47,250 nt of DNA from Synergistaceae bacterium (GCA_031289775.1 JAITOY010000013.1:1-47250); one strand, 5' to 3'. Positions 1-8,454 are shown, counted from the first letter of the stretch. Notes: a model not told the origin generated them from the sequence alone. A program made the numbers and translations.

Positions 1-22
1 TGACGCGTGTGCTGGGGTTGGT

Positions 23-175
23 TTAGATTTGCAGCTCCATGGATAGCCCGTAGCCCGTAGCCCGTAGCCCGTAGCCCGTAGCCCGTAGCCCGTAGCCCGT
101 AGCCCGTAGCCCGTAGCCCGTAGCCCGTAGCAGGGTAATCGGTTTTATTTGAAAGTCAAGAGGTTTATATACCAT
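23..175 (-). CDS. candidate 50-residue repeat peptide (LRATGYG x4)
   Basis: This small frame starts with ATG at 173-175, five bases after a strong ribosome binding site (GGAGGAGGA on the minus strand, 181-189). It reads 15 non-repeat residues (MVYKPLDFQIKPITL), four exact LRATGYG repeats from the 7-bp array, then LSMELQI and TAA. It lies 44 bp downstream of the diguanylate cyclase on the same strand, so it could be the last gene of that transcript. I recognise no family. The repeat is open in all minus-strand frames, so the open frame alone is weak evidence. The ribosome binding site and its correct spacing are the real support. Confidence 0.35.
   Translation of the reverse strand: MVYKPLDFQIKPITLLRATGYGLRATGYGLRATGYGLRATGYGLSMELQI
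44..131. repeat. 7-bp tandem repeat (TAGCCCG), about 12.6 copies
   Basis: Twelve perfect head-to-tail copies of TAGCCCG (44-127) are followed by a partial copy (128-131). The unit contains a TAG on the plus strand but no stop in any frame on the minus strand. Three units (21 bp) therefore read as a seven-residue repeat on the minus strand, in line with the small reading frame at 23-175. Such arrays change copy number by slippage, and a change that is not a multiple of three units would shift the frame. Confidence 0.97.
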
Positions 176-219
176 TTTTATCCTCCTCCGCGCGATTTTC
201 GCGAAACAAATTATATCCG

Positions 220-1131
220 TTACGAGTCGCCGGAGAACACCCTGTTCCTTCCGGTGTTCTTCGCGGTGTACAGGTTCTGGTCCGCCTTTGTGAGAAAATC
301 CTTGGCCAGGTCGCCGTCTTTGGGAGTGGCCGTCACGACGCCTATGCTTATCGTGGCCGATGTAACCGTCTTTCCGTCGACCGTCGGCACGCGGCGGCTC
401 TCGACGTTGGAGCGGATTGTTTCCGCTATGACGAGGGCGCTTTCAAGATCGGTATCGGGGAGGAGTACCCCGAACTCCTCCCCGCCAAGACGGGCTGCCA
501 TGTCTGTCGGACGCCTCGCGGCGGAGGCGAAGATCCCGGCCACTGTTTTGAGCAGGGTGTCGCCCTGCGGGTGGCCGTAGGTGTCGTTGTAGTTCTTGAA
601 TTTATCGACGTCCATCATCAAGAACGATATAGGTTTATTCTCCCTTATGCTCCTGCGCCACTCTATCTCCATGCGGTCGTCGAAGCTGCGCCTGTTCGCT
701 ATGTCGGTCAGCGGATCTATCAGGCCGAGCCTCTCTATGGTTCGAATCTGATGGACGATTTGAATGTGGGTCCGCACTCGCGCGAGGACGATAGCGTTTT
801 TAAACGGTTTTGTTATGTAGTCCACCGCGCCGAGAAGGAAGCCCCTCTCCTCGTCCTCCTCGCCGCTCAGGCCAGTGATGATGATGACGGGGATATTCCT
901 TGTCTCCTGGGAACTCTTTAATTTCGCAAGGACGTCAAAACCGCTCATGTCCGGCATTATGATGTCGAGCAGGATTAGATCCGGGCGGTCGTCCGCCACT
1001 CGCGTCAAAGCCTCGCCGCCGGATTTTGCGGTGAGAACGTCAAATTCCCGCGAGAGGATCTTGTTTAACACCACCAGATTAGACCTCTCGTCGTCGACCG
1101 CGAGAATGATGTATTTCTGGTCAGCTGCCAT
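220..1131 (-). CDS. response regulator with GGDEF domain (diguanylate cyclase)
   Basis: This is a 303-residue receiver plus GGDEF protein, predicted to make cyclic di-GMP when phosphorylated. The receiver (about 1-125) has the acidic pair in AVDDE, phosphoacceptor Asp56 in LILLDIIMPDMSG and the conserved Lys in YITKPF. The GGDEF domain (about 135-300) carries GGEEF at 216-220, an active-type signature. RPTD at 207-210 lies exactly five residues before it, which matches the inhibitory I-site, so product feedback inhibition is expected. There is no membrane segment; the protein is cytoplasmic. ATG at 1129-1131 follows AAAGGGTG. It lies 87 bp downstream of the hybrid kinase on the same strand, and a TATAAT lies in that gap, so it may be co-transcribed, separately transcribed, or both. 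The kinase is the obvious candidate phosphodonor. Confidence 0.93.
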   Translation of the reverse strand: MAADQKYIILAVDDERSNLVVLNKILSREFDVLTAKSGGEALTRVADDRPDLILLDIIMPDMSGFDVLAKLKSSQETRNIPVIIITGLSGEEDEERGFLLGAVDYITKPFKNAIVLARVRTHIQIVHQIRTIERLGLIDPLTDIANRRSFDDRMEIEWRRSIRENKPISFLMMDVDKFKNYNDTYGHPQGDTLLKTVAGIFASAARRPTDMAARLGGEEFGVLLPDTDLESALVIAETIRSNVESRRVPTVDGKTVTSATISIGVVTATPKDGDLAKDFLTKADQNLYTAKNTGRNRVFSGDS

Positions 1132-1218
1132 GCTGCGTCACCCTTTCGTATTATAGTTGCTTATCGCTCGTCTGTGCGCCGACGGCCGGACGAGTCCCGT
1201 CGATTTATCCGGCGAATC

Positions 1219-3852
1219 TCAGGAAGCCAGCGATGCCTTTATCGAGGACAGTGTCTCGTAGGCGTCCCTGAAATCGAAGTTGTCCATCTGCTTTAGCAGT
1301 ATTTCGTTTCGTTCGCCGAGCGGGGACAGAGTCTCCCTCACCTCGTCGATCATGTCCAGGCTCCCGGAGTTGCCCGACTTCAGCAGTGGCAGGAGCCTCG
1401 CGGTCAGGTCGAGCGCCCTTCCTCTGTCCAGCGGGTCGGCGGCCCGCTCCCGCGATGGTTTCTCCGCGAAATCTTTCAGCTCGCGCGTCACGGAGAGCAG
1501 CTCCTCGCCGAGGCTGGCCAGCTGTTTCTCACTCACGTTATCTCCGCCGTCCGCGAGTTTTTTTTCGACGTCGAAAGCCGCGTCGCGGAGCCTCGCGGCG
1601 CCAATGAGGGCAGCGGCGCTTTTCAGGGTGTGAGCGAGCCTATGCGCCAGATAGGCGTCTCCGGAAGCGATCGCTTCAGCTACGCGGCCTGAGTCGGCGG
1701 CGTGATCCGACATGAAGTTAGTGAGAAGCTGGCGGTACAATTCTTCATCCATGGCGGCGTTTTTCAGCCCCGAGGCCCTGTCGACGACGGTAAACGCCGA
1801 TCTCTCCAGGCCGATAGCCGAAAACGACGTCTCATTGGCCGATGTTTTCTGCGGCGAAGATGTCGATACCTTGTCCGGCGGCAGCCATTTCAGGAGCATG
1901 GCGTTCAGGGCGAGAGGGTCGATTGGCTTCGAGATGAAATCGTTCATGCCGGCCTCGATGAACGCCTCCCTCGCGCCTGAGACCGCGTTCGCGGAGAGGG
2001 CTATGACCGGCACGTCCGCGTGCCGGTCTCCAAGCCCCCTGATGCGGTGGGTAGTCTCTATTCCGTCCATCTCCGGCATCATGTGGTCCATAAATACCAG
2101 GTCGTAGTTTTCATTCTGAATTTTTTCCAGCGCATCCATTCCATTTAACGCTGTGTCGGCGTGTACGTTGTGTTGAGCGAGATAAGCGAGCGCTACTTTA
2201 AGGTTTATCCTGTTGTCGTCCACCACCAGTATTCTGGCGTTCTCAGTCACGATTGAGAACGCCAGCCGCTCAGTATGTTCGACCATCGAAGGATCGCCTT
2301 TCACGAGGGGCAGCAGGATTGTGAAGGTGGCGCCCGCCCCATAGACGCTGTCGACCCTGATCTCTCCCTTCATCATATCCACTAGGTTCTTCGTGATGGA
2401 AAGCCCGAGTCCGGTGCCCATGATACCGCGGTTGGCCTCTCCGTCGAACTGACGGAAGGCGTCGAACAGCACCGGCATGTTCTCCGGTTTTATGCCTATC
2501 CCAGAGTCGCTCACCACGAACTTGAGACATTCTTTCCCGTTCGTGCGGTCTTTATCGTCGAGCGCCACCTGGAAATCGACATAACCCTCCCTCGTGTATT
2601 TTATAGCGTTGTTCAGTATGTTTACTATCACCTGGCGAATCCGCACGTCGTCTCCGTATATCACCTCCGGCACGCCCGGGCCGATGGAGTGCCGGAACTC
2701 CAGGTCCTTTGTCGCGGCTATGAAGCGGCTCATCGAGCAGATATTGTCGCACAGCTCTATGAGGTTGAAGTTCGTCTGGTTCAGCGCCATCCTCCCAGCC
2801 TCGATCTTCGAGAAGTCCAGGATGTCGTTGATGATCTGAAGCAGCGCCTTCGACATCTTCCTTATATCCTCGAAGTAGCCCTTCTGTGTCTCGTCGAGGT
2901 TATCGGTCCGCATCAGGTCGCTCATTCCTATGATGGCGTTCATGGGTGTGCGTATTTCGTGGCTCATTGACGCCAAAAATCTGCTCTTGGCATCTGACGC
3001 GACTTGGGCGGCTCGTGTGCGAACCTCCAGTTCACGGCTGCGGTCGTTCGCCTCGCGCGCCTTTCTCTCATTTGCCTTGAAGGAGCGGAGGTCTCTGGTA
3101 TAAGTAGCCAACCGATATCCCTCGTTCCAGGGTATCCGCACCAGGGTGGTCTCCACCGGAAGTTCCTCCCCGGACATTGTGAGGTGCATCCACTCGAACT
3201 GATTGAAGCCGGTCTCCATCGCCTCACGCTCAGCGATCTTCGCCTTCTCGGCGCTGTTCATGCCGTCTGGCTGAAACTCCGGACTCAGGTCCGGTATGTG
3301 TTTCAGGTAATCCGACTTGCTGGACAGGCCGAACATCCGGAGCGCTTCATTGTTGCAGTCCAGCATGTTCCCCTCCTCGTCCCAGAGGGAGCAGGCCAGA
3401 GGGGTGGCGTCCAGCATGAGCCTCGCGGACTCGTCAGCCTCGGCGTTTCGAACCTCCGTTGTGTCGAAGTACATCACGAGGACCCCGTCCAGGCCGCCGT
3501 CCTCGTCGAACATCGGCGAACTCTGCACCGTGTACATACGGCTTGTGCCGCCGCGCGAGAAGTTGATGAGTATGTTGTTTGCGATGGTCCTGCGGCCGGC
3601 CTTGACCTCTTCGAATCTCTCGACGCCCTGCCTGACGAAATCTTCGTCGCCGAAGAGCGCGTACAGGTCTTGAAAAGGGCGCCCGCTGATCATGTCAAAA
3701 TTCTCGATCCCGGCGTCCGTCAGCAGCGTCTCCGTGCAGTAAGCAATCCTGCCGTCCTGATTGAGGATCAGTATGATCTCCGGGCTGCTCTCGAGCAGCA
3801 GCTTCATATACTTCTCCTTCTTCAGCAGCTCGGCAGTGCGCGCGGCATCCAT
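1219..3852 (-). CDS. hybrid sensor histidine kinase (PAS-PAS-HisKA-HATPase-REC-Hpt)
   Basis: This 877-residue multi-domain phosphorelay kinase has two PAS-like sensor domains (about 15-135 and 140-265). A short coiled stretch leads to HisKA with the phospho-His in SMSHEIRTPMNA (His298). HATPase_c follows with N-box NILNNAIKYT and glycine boxes DSGIGI and GTGLGLSI. The receiver has Asp589 in VFMDHMMPEMDG, and a C-terminal Hpt domain has His741 in HRLAHTLKSA. No transmembrane helix is evident, so it senses a cytoplasmic signal. I place the start at ATG 3850-3852, because a perfect ribosome binding site (minus GGAGGAGGG, 3859-3867) lies six bases before it. An upstream in-frame ATG at 3885 has no such site, and its extra Gly-rich residues are simply the translated binding site. 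Final output is probably the adjacent diguanylate cyclase. Confidence 0.93.
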   Translation of the reverse strand: MDAARTAELLKKEKYMKLLLESSPEIILILNQDGRIAYCTETLLTDAGIENFDMISGRPFQDLYALFGDEDFVRQGVERFEEVKAGRRTIANNILINFSRGGTSRMYTVQSSPMFDEDGGLDGVLVMYFDTTEVRNAEADESARLMLDATPLACSLWDEEGNMLDCNNEALRMFGLSSKSDYLKHIPDLSPEFQPDGMNSAEKAKIAEREAMETGFNQFEWMHLTMSGEELPVETTLVRIPWNEGYRLATYTRDLRSFKANERKAREANDRSRELEVRTRAAQVASDAKSRFLASMSHEIRTPMNAIIGMSDLMRTDNLDETQKGYFEDIRKMSKALLQIINDILDFSKIEAGRMALNQTNFNLIELCDNICSMSRFIAATKDLEFRHSIGPGVPEVIYGDDVRIRQVIVNILNNAIKYTREGYVDFQVALDDKDRTNGKECLKFVVSDSGIGIKPENMPVLFDAFRQFDGEANRGIMGTGLGLSITKNLVDMMKGEIRVDSVYGAGATFTILLPLVKGDPSMVEHTERLAFSIVTENARILVVDDNRINLKVALAYLAQHNVHADTALNGMDALEKIQNENYDLVFMDHMMPEMDGIETTHRIRGLGDRHADVPVIALSANAVSGAREAFIEAGMNDFISKPIDPLALNAMLLKWLPPDKVSTSSPQKTSANETSFSAIGLERSAFTVVDRASGLKNAAMDEELYRQLLTNFMSDHAADSGRVAEAIASGDAYLAHRLAHTLKSAAALIGAARLRDAAFDVEKKLADGGDNVSEKQLASLGEELLSVTRELKDFAEKPSRERAADPLDRGRALDLTARLLPLLKSGNSGSLDMIDEVRETLSPLGERNEILLKQMDNFDFRDAYETLSSIKASLAS

Positions 3853-3858
3853 TCCATA

Positions 3859-3867
3859 CCCTCCTCC
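3859..3867 (-). promoter_or_regulatory. ribosome binding site deciding the kinase start
   Basis: The minus-strand sequence GGAGGAGGG sits six bases upstream of ATG 3850-3852. It would be translated as part of a Gly-rich peptide if the upstream ATG at 3885 were used, which argues for the shorter protein. Confidence 0.75.
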
Positions 3868-3952
3868 GGCTGAACCCTTTGACATTTACAGTGACAAATG
3901 GGACCTTCTCAAAACTGGATTCATGACCACCGGGCAATTATACTACGTCAAG

Positions 3953-3961
3953 TGGTATAAT
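3953..3961 (+). promoter_or_regulatory. extended -10 promoter for the membrane protein gene
   Basis: TGGTATAAT is an extended -10 element (TGn plus perfect TATAAT) 34 bp before ATG 3995. No good -35 is visible at 16-18 bp, which is usual for extended -10 promoters. It lies in the divergent gap with the hybrid kinase. Confidence 0.5.
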
Positions 3962-3994
3962 CGGCAAAATAGTGAACTGGAGAGAGGTCCTAAA

Positions 3995-4903
3995 ATGGGT
4001 GATCCTTCAAGGCAATTGAATTGTTACAAGCCATCGGGGGCAGCGCCATTTGGCGGCGTAGTGGCGACGCTCCTGGCGGGAACGGCTGCGGGCTCGCTTC
4101 TTGGCGCGGTTTACGCCTTCGCGAATTATCACATTCCGCTGATCTACCTGAACGTCCTCCTTGTCGCGCTCTTAGGCTGTGTTTTGGGGAAAATAGTCTC
4201 AAAGTGTGTTCACAAGTTTCAAATTCGTAACGTCATCATGGCGGCGGTTATGGGTTTTGTCGCTTTCTCCGCCTCGTACGCCGCGCACTGGTTCTTTTAC
4301 ATCTCCACTGTTCTTATCGACTGGGAGACTGATTCCCCATACGACATAGCCGCCATAATAGACCTTGCCCTCTCATTGACGCAGAATCCAGCGGACGCCT
4401 TTGAGTTAATTCAGGAACTGAACGAGGAAGGCGTCTGGAGCATAACTGGATCTTCGGGCAATAACACGGGATTGGCGCCGACTGGGATTGCCCTGGCCTT
4501 GTTGTGGGCCGCGGAGGCGATAGTCATCTGCTTCTACTCCGTCAAAGAACCCATCGAGGAGGCCGGCAAACCGTTCTCCGAGCGCATGGACAGATGGTTG
4601 ACCGCACAGGAAATCCCCACGCCCATTGCCTTCATCGAAAATGTCGGGGACTTTGTGAACGCGGTGGCGCGAAACGATTACAGCGCCCTGACCACGCCTC
4701 TGCCCAAAGCCGGCGAAGAGCTGCCCGAGGACGGGAAGCGCGCGACGGTCGTCATGTACCCCGATTCCATGGAATCATATATCAGTGTCAAAAACCTCTA
4801 CGAGAAAAAAAAGAAAAAGAAGGATCGCAAGACGAAGGAGGTTATCAGGTACATGAAGGTACCGCCAGAGGTGGCGCAAAAAATTATAGCATCCCTCGCT
4901 TGA
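3995..4903 (+). CDS. hypothetical multi-pass membrane protein
   Basis: This is a 302-residue protein of no family I recognise. It begins MGDPSRQLN, has two hydrophobic helices around residues 20-68, a third around 75-100 and a fourth around 165-185 (LALLWAAEAIVICFY). A hydrophilic C-terminal half ends in a lysine-rich stretch with six consecutive Lys followed by KDRKTKEV. The C-terminal domain is probably cytoplasmic. ATG 3995 follows GAGAGAGG at seven bases. An in-frame extension upstream overlaps the divergent kinase promoter region and has no binding site, so I exclude it. It stands alone between a divergent kinase and a convergent PLP enzyme, so context gives no hint of function. Confidence 0.7.
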   Translation: MGDPSRQLNCYKPSGAAPFGGVVATLLAGTAAGSLLGAVYAFANYHIPLIYLNVLLVALLGCVLGKIVSKCVHKFQIRNVIMAAVMGFVAFSASYAAHWFFYISTVLIDWETDSPYDIAAIIDLALSLTQNPADAFELIQELNEEGVWSITGSSGNNTGLAPTGIALALLWAAEAIVICFYSVKEPIEEAGKPFSERMDRWLTAQEIPTPIAFIENVGDFVNAVARNDYSALTTPLPKAGEELPEDGKRATVVMYPDSMESYISVKNLYEKKKKKKDRKTKEVIRYMKVPPEVAQKIIASLA

Positions 4904-4930
4904 TACTAATTTGAAATCATCGTGTCGCGC

Positions 4931-4978
4931 ATTCCAATTTTGAGTCAAATAAAAGCATATTTGACTCAAAATTGGAAT
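4931..4978. terminator. perfect 21-bp inverted repeat between convergent genes
   Basis: Arms 4931-4951 and 4958-4978 are perfectly complementary over 21 bp around a 6-base loop. The element lies between the membrane protein stop (4903) and the trans-sulfuration gene stop (4978-4980), and its last base overlaps that stop. The stem is AT-rich and holds A/T runs on both sides, so it probably terminates transcription from both directions. A protein-binding palindrome is the alternative. Confidence 0.65.
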
Positions 4979-6147
4979 TACTTCTCTTTTCCAGCGGCCT
5001 TGGCGGCGGAAAAAGCGTTATCGAGGTCGGCTTTCAGGGCGCTTTGTCCCTCGATGCCTATTGCCAGGCGAACGAGCCTGTCGGAAATACCCATTTGAGC
5101 GCGCATTTCAGGGGAGAGCGACGCGTGGGACATGGTCGTCGGATGACACGCTAAGGACTCCACCGCGCCAAGACTCTCGGCGGGCGTTATTAACTTGAGG
5201 GACGAGAAGAAGGTCTTTATCGAATACTCCTCGCCAAGCTCGAACGACAACAGCGCGCCCGCGCCAGAGGCCTGTTTTTTTTGCACTGAGTAGCCGGGGT
5301 CGTTTTCAAGTCCTGGGTAGTACACCTTATCGACTCCAGGGTGTTTGACGAGCCACCGGGCGATGGACTCCGTGTTCTCGGTCTCCTTTTCCATGCGGAT
5401 TCCGAGCGTCTTCATTCCCCGCAAAAGCAGATACGAGTCGAACGGTCCAAGGACCCCGCCTGTCGACCTCTGAACCATCAGGAGGCGTTCGCACAACTCC
5501 GCGTCCTTTACCGCGACCAGCCCGGCCAGAACGTCGTTGTGCCCGCCGATGTACTTCGTGGCGCTGTGTACCACTATGTCGGCGCCAAGGGGGAGCGGTC
5601 TCTGGAAGTAGGGCGACATGAACGTGTTGTCCACCACGACCAGGGCGTTATGGCTGTGCGAGACGCGGGATAGTTCCTCTATGTCGCTCACCCGCAGGAG
5701 CGGGTTTGTGGGCGTCTCCAGCAGGACGGCCTTTGTATCGGATGAAAACGCGGATTCCAGGGCGGAGACGTCTGAGGTATCGACAATTTTCCACTTGAAG
5801 CCAAAATTCTTGAAGTGAGAGTCCAGAAGCCGATACGATCCGCCGTACAGGTCGAGTGGTATGAGTATCTCGTCGCCCTGGCTGAAGAGGCAGAATATAG
5901 CGGTTATTGCAGCCATGCCCGATGCGAAAGCAAACCCAAAGTTTCCCTCCTCCAGCATGGCTATCTGCCGTTCGAGCACCCTGCGGGTTGGATTTGCCGA
6001 TCGGCTGTAGTCAAACTCAGGCTCAATGCCCAGCTCGCCCTGGCGAAACGTAACCGTCTGATAAATAGGCACCGTGAGAGCGCCTGTCGCCTCGTCCACG
6101 CTGAATGCTCCATGGACGAGAAGCGTTTCAAATTCGTCTTTAGTCAT
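4978..6147 (-). CDS. PLP-dependent trans-sulfuration enzyme (cystathionine gamma-synthase/lyase family)
   Basis: This 389-residue member of the Cys/Met metabolism PLP family has full family length. The cofactor Lys is Lys198 in SATKYIGGHND. Other family features are YSRSANPTR near residue 50, the phosphate-binding FASGMAAI region and the Asp in VVVDNTFMSPYF. The family includes cystathionine gamma-synthase, cystathionine beta- and gamma-lyases and methionine gamma-lyase, which cannot be separated safely by eye, so I give no symbol. The start ATG follows AGGTGG at a normal distance. It lies 48 bp downstream of the tandem PhnD-like genes on the same strand with no clear promoter between, so it is probably the third gene of that operon. 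This suggests the binding proteins may capture a sulfur-containing amino compound, which is inference only. Confidence 0.88.
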   Translation of the reverse strand: MTKDEFETLLVHGAFSVDEATGALTVPIYQTVTFRQGELGIEPEFDYSRSANPTRRVLERQIAMLEEGNFGFAFASGMAAITAIFCLFSQGDEILIPLDLYGGSYRLLDSHFKNFGFKWKIVDTSDVSALESAFSSDTKAVLLETPTNPLLRVSDIEELSRVSHSHNALVVVDNTFMSPYFQRPLPLGADIVVHSATKYIGGHNDVLAGLVAVKDAELCERLLMVQRSTGGVLGPFDSYLLLRGMKTLGIRMEKETENTESIARWLVKHPGVDKVYYPGLENDPGYSVQKKQASGAGALLSFELGEEYSIKTFFSSLKLITPAESLGAVESLACHPTTMSHASLSPEMRAQMGISDRLVRLAIGIEGQSALKADLDNAFSAAKAAGKEK

Positions 6148-6195
6148 GTGTGTCCACCTACTATTTGATAAATTTTAATTGACTTACCGTTGCAT

Positions 6196-7206
6196 TTACT
6201 TTTTAGCTGATTCGAGAGCTTTTTTTTCGACCGCGGCCATTTTTTGCAGGCCCTCTTCGTCGAATTTTTCACCGCCGGTGTTGGCAATGAGACGAATAAC
6301 CTTCTCATCTTTCAGGTAGGTGATGGGGAAGAAGCGATCCATTCCGCCAAACGCTTTGATCATTATCGGGGTGAAGCGATACTCGAAAAAGGCTTCTTGG
6401 ATCTTTTCCACCAACTCCGGATGCAGGTCATGAGCGTACCCGAAAGAAGACGTGGGAAATTTGTTGCTCTCCCAGACGACACGGAAGTTTGATTCCTTGA
6501 TGTCCCCAGTGCTGACTACACGCTCGAACAGGCTGGAGGCGACGCAGGCGGCATCGTACTCGCCATTGCCCACTCCTATTATGGACTTCTCGTGATTGCC
6601 GGAGAAAACAATTTCATAGTCCTCGCCGGGAGTGAGACCCTCCCGTGGAAACAGAGCTATTGGCGCGATATGCCCTGAGTTGGAGGTAGGAGAGGCGTGA
6701 GCGACTTTTTTGCCCTTGAGATCCTGCAGTTCCTTTATGGGACTGTCGTCTCTGACCAGCACAAAGAGTTGGTAACCCTGAAATGATTTCTCATCGCCCT
6801 TAACGGCTATAGGCACATAGCCCGCCAGGTTTACGGCGTAGCAGGTGGCGCCGGTTGAAAAACTGGCCAGGTGCAGACGCCCGGCACGCATGTCCTCAAT
6901 ACCGTCGGAGTTGGTGTCCAGGACTCGATATTCGATCTTTTTGCCGATCTTTTGGGATAAAAAGTTCAAAAAATCGGCAAAAATGTCTTTATACTCGACG
7001 ACATCTACAATGGGCGCGTCTGCAAACACAAGCGTGTCTGGGTTTTTCCATTCGTTTGGATCAAGGGGCGGGTCAGCTGTCAAATTGTCGTCGTCATCTC
7101 GATACATGGCATGCAAAGCGCCCTTGACATCCGCCGCGCTAGCGGGGATTGCCAGATTGAGAGTCGTAAGCAGGGTCATAAGAATAAACATCCATTTTTT
7201 GAACAT
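6196..7206 (-). CDS. PhnD-like ABC transporter substrate-binding protein (second copy)
   Basis: This 336-residue periplasmic binding protein belongs to the phosphate/phosphite/phosphonate (PhnD) family. It has an N-terminal signal peptide cut near ASAADV. It has the family features MRAGRLHLASFSTGAT, SPTSNSGHIAP in the ligand-binding loop, and VFSGNHEKSIIGV. The mature N terminus has an acidic RDDDDNLTADPPLD segment typical of this subfamily. It is a tandem duplicate of the gene just upstream (7218-8225), with most positions identical by eye, including near-identical DNA stretches. The gap between the two is 11 bp and its ribosome binding site is poor, so translation is probably coupled. No permease or ATPase for this family is nearby. 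The true ligand is unknown. Confidence 0.88.
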   Translation of the reverse strand: MFKKWMFILMTLLTTLNLAIPASAADVKGALHAMYRDDDDNLTADPPLDPNEWKNPDTLVFADAPIVDVVEYKDIFADFLNFLSQKIGKKIEYRVLDTNSDGIEDMRAGRLHLASFSTGATCYAVNLAGYVPIAVKGDEKSFQGYQLFVLVRDDSPIKELQDLKGKKVAHASPTSNSGHIAPIALFPREGLTPGEDYEIVFSGNHEKSIIGVGNGEYDAACVASSLFERVVSTGDIKESNFRVVWESNKFPTSSFGYAHDLHPELVEKIQEAFFEYRFTPIMIKAFGGMDRFFPITYLKDEKVIRLIANTGGEKFDEEGLQKMAAVEKKALESAKK

Positions 7207-7217
7207 ATTAACCGATA

Positions 7218-8225
7218 CTACTTCTTGGATTCAAGCGCTTTCTTTTCGGCTGAGGCCATTGCCTGCAGACCCGCTTCATCGAATTTCTCGCCGCCCGCGC
7301 TCGCAATGAGACGAGCGACCTTCTCATCCCTCAGGTAAGTGATGGGTGAAAAGCGATCCATTCCACCGAACGCCTTGATCATTGGCGGAGTGAAGCGGTA
7401 CTCGAAAAAAGCTTCTTTGATCTTTTTCACCAGATCCGGATGCAGATTATGGGCATATCCGAAAGAAGACGTGGGAAATATACTGCTCTCCCAGACGATC
7501 CGGTAGTCCGATTCCTTGACGTCCCCGGCGGCCACTATACGGTCAAACAGGCTGGAGCCCACACAGGCGGCTTCATATTCGCCCGTGCCAACGCCTATAA
7601 TGGACTTCTCGTGATTGCCGGAGAAAACAACTTCATAGTCCTCGCCAGGCGTGATACCTTCCTGGGGAAAGAGAGCCACCGCGGCGATATGCCCGGAATT
7701 TGAAGTGGGAGATGTGTGAGCGACTTTTTTGCCCTTGAGATCCTGCAACTCCTGAATGGGACTGTCTTTTTTAACCAGCACGATTAAGCGGTAACCCTGA
7801 AATGATTTTTCATCGCCCTTGACCGCCAAAGGCACATAGCCCGCCAGGTTTACGGCGTAGCAGGTGGCGCCGGTTGAAAAACTGGCCAGGTGCAGGCGCC
7901 CGGCGCGCATGTCCTCAATGCCGCCGGAGTTGGTCTCCAGGACGCGATACTCGATCTTTTTGCCGGTCTTTTTGGATAGAAAATCCAAAAAACCAGCGTA
8001 GATGTCCTTGTACTTTACGACATCTTCGAGAGGGGCGTCGGCAAAAACAAGCGTGTCGGGATCTTTCCAATCTTTGGGATCCTGTGGCGCGTCGGCGGTC
8101 AAATCACCGTCGTTGTCGCGATACCTGGCGTCCAAGTCGCCCGTTTTCTCCGCCGCAAAAACGGGGATCGCAAAGCTGAGAGCCACAAACAGGGTCATAA
8201 CAACAAACATCCATTTTTTGAACAT
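7218..8225 (-). CDS. PhnD-like ABC transporter substrate-binding protein (first copy)
   Basis: This 335-residue paralog of the next gene has a signal peptide (MFKKWMFVVMT, cleavage near VFAAEK), the acidic RDNDGDLTADAPQD segment, MRAGRLHLASF, SPTSNSGHIAA and VFSGNHEKSII. ATG 8223-8225 follows GAGGTGA at six bases, a clearly better ribosome binding site than the second copy has. It is first in its operon, behind the promoter at 8365-8392. Differences from the second copy cluster in the signal peptide, the N-terminal acidic segment and scattered surface positions; the core ligand loop is nearly unchanged. Family assignment is secure, but specificity is not. PhnD relatives also bind phosphite, and many remain uncharacterised. 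Confidence 0.88.
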   Translation of the reverse strand: MFKKWMFVVMTLFVALSFAIPVFAAEKTGDLDARYRDNDGDLTADAPQDPKDWKDPDTLVFADAPLEDVVKYKDIYAGFLDFLSKKTGKKIEYRVLETNSGGIEDMRAGRLHLASFSTGATCYAVNLAGYVPLAVKGDEKSFQGYRLIVLVKKDSPIQELQDLKGKKVAHTSPTSNSGHIAAVALFPQEGITPGEDYEVVFSGNHEKSIIGVGTGEYEAACVGSSLFDRIVAAGDVKESDYRIVWESSIFPTSSFGYAHNLHPDLVKKIKEAFFEYRFTPPMIKAFGGMDRFSPITYLRDEKVARLIASAGGEKFDEAGLQAMASAEKKALESKK

Positions 8226-8364
8226 ATTCAGTCACCTCGTAAGATTAAATAATTTTGACTCATTCAGCATAGAACAAACTTCCAATTTGAAGACTGGCCA
8301 TACTAAATCCTGACTCTTCGCCTCCTTAGTGACGCCGAGCATGTAATGAAGCGTGAACTCTTTT

Positions 8365-8392
8365 AGTATAATGAGGTGTCCTTTATTGTCAA
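8365..8392 (-). promoter_or_regulatory. sigma70-type promoter of the PhnD-like operon
   Basis: On the minus strand, TTGACA (8387-8392) and TATACT (8365-8370) are separated by 16 bp. The promoter points at the tandem binding-protein genes, about 140 bp away. Confidence 0.75.
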
Positions 8393-8399
8393 GACACCT
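8374..8399. promoter_or_regulatory. inverted repeat over the -35 region (candidate operator)
   Basis: AGGTGTC (8374-8380) and GACACCT (8393-8399) are perfect 7-bp inverted arms 12 bp apart. They cover the spacer and -35 of the minus-strand promoter, the usual place for a repressor site. The regulator is not identified. Confidence 0.4.
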
Positions 8400-8454
8400 A
8401 TCGCAGGGTTCCAGCATCAGAACACGCCGACAAAAAGTCGAAGGCGCGGACGTG

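Noticed and set aside
44..131. CRISPR array
   Set aside because: The repeats are contiguous 7-bp units with no spacers.
3761..3994. N-terminal extension of the membrane protein gene
   Set aside because: The extra 78 codons overlap the divergent kinase start and its ribosome binding site; a good ribosome binding site supports ATG 3995.
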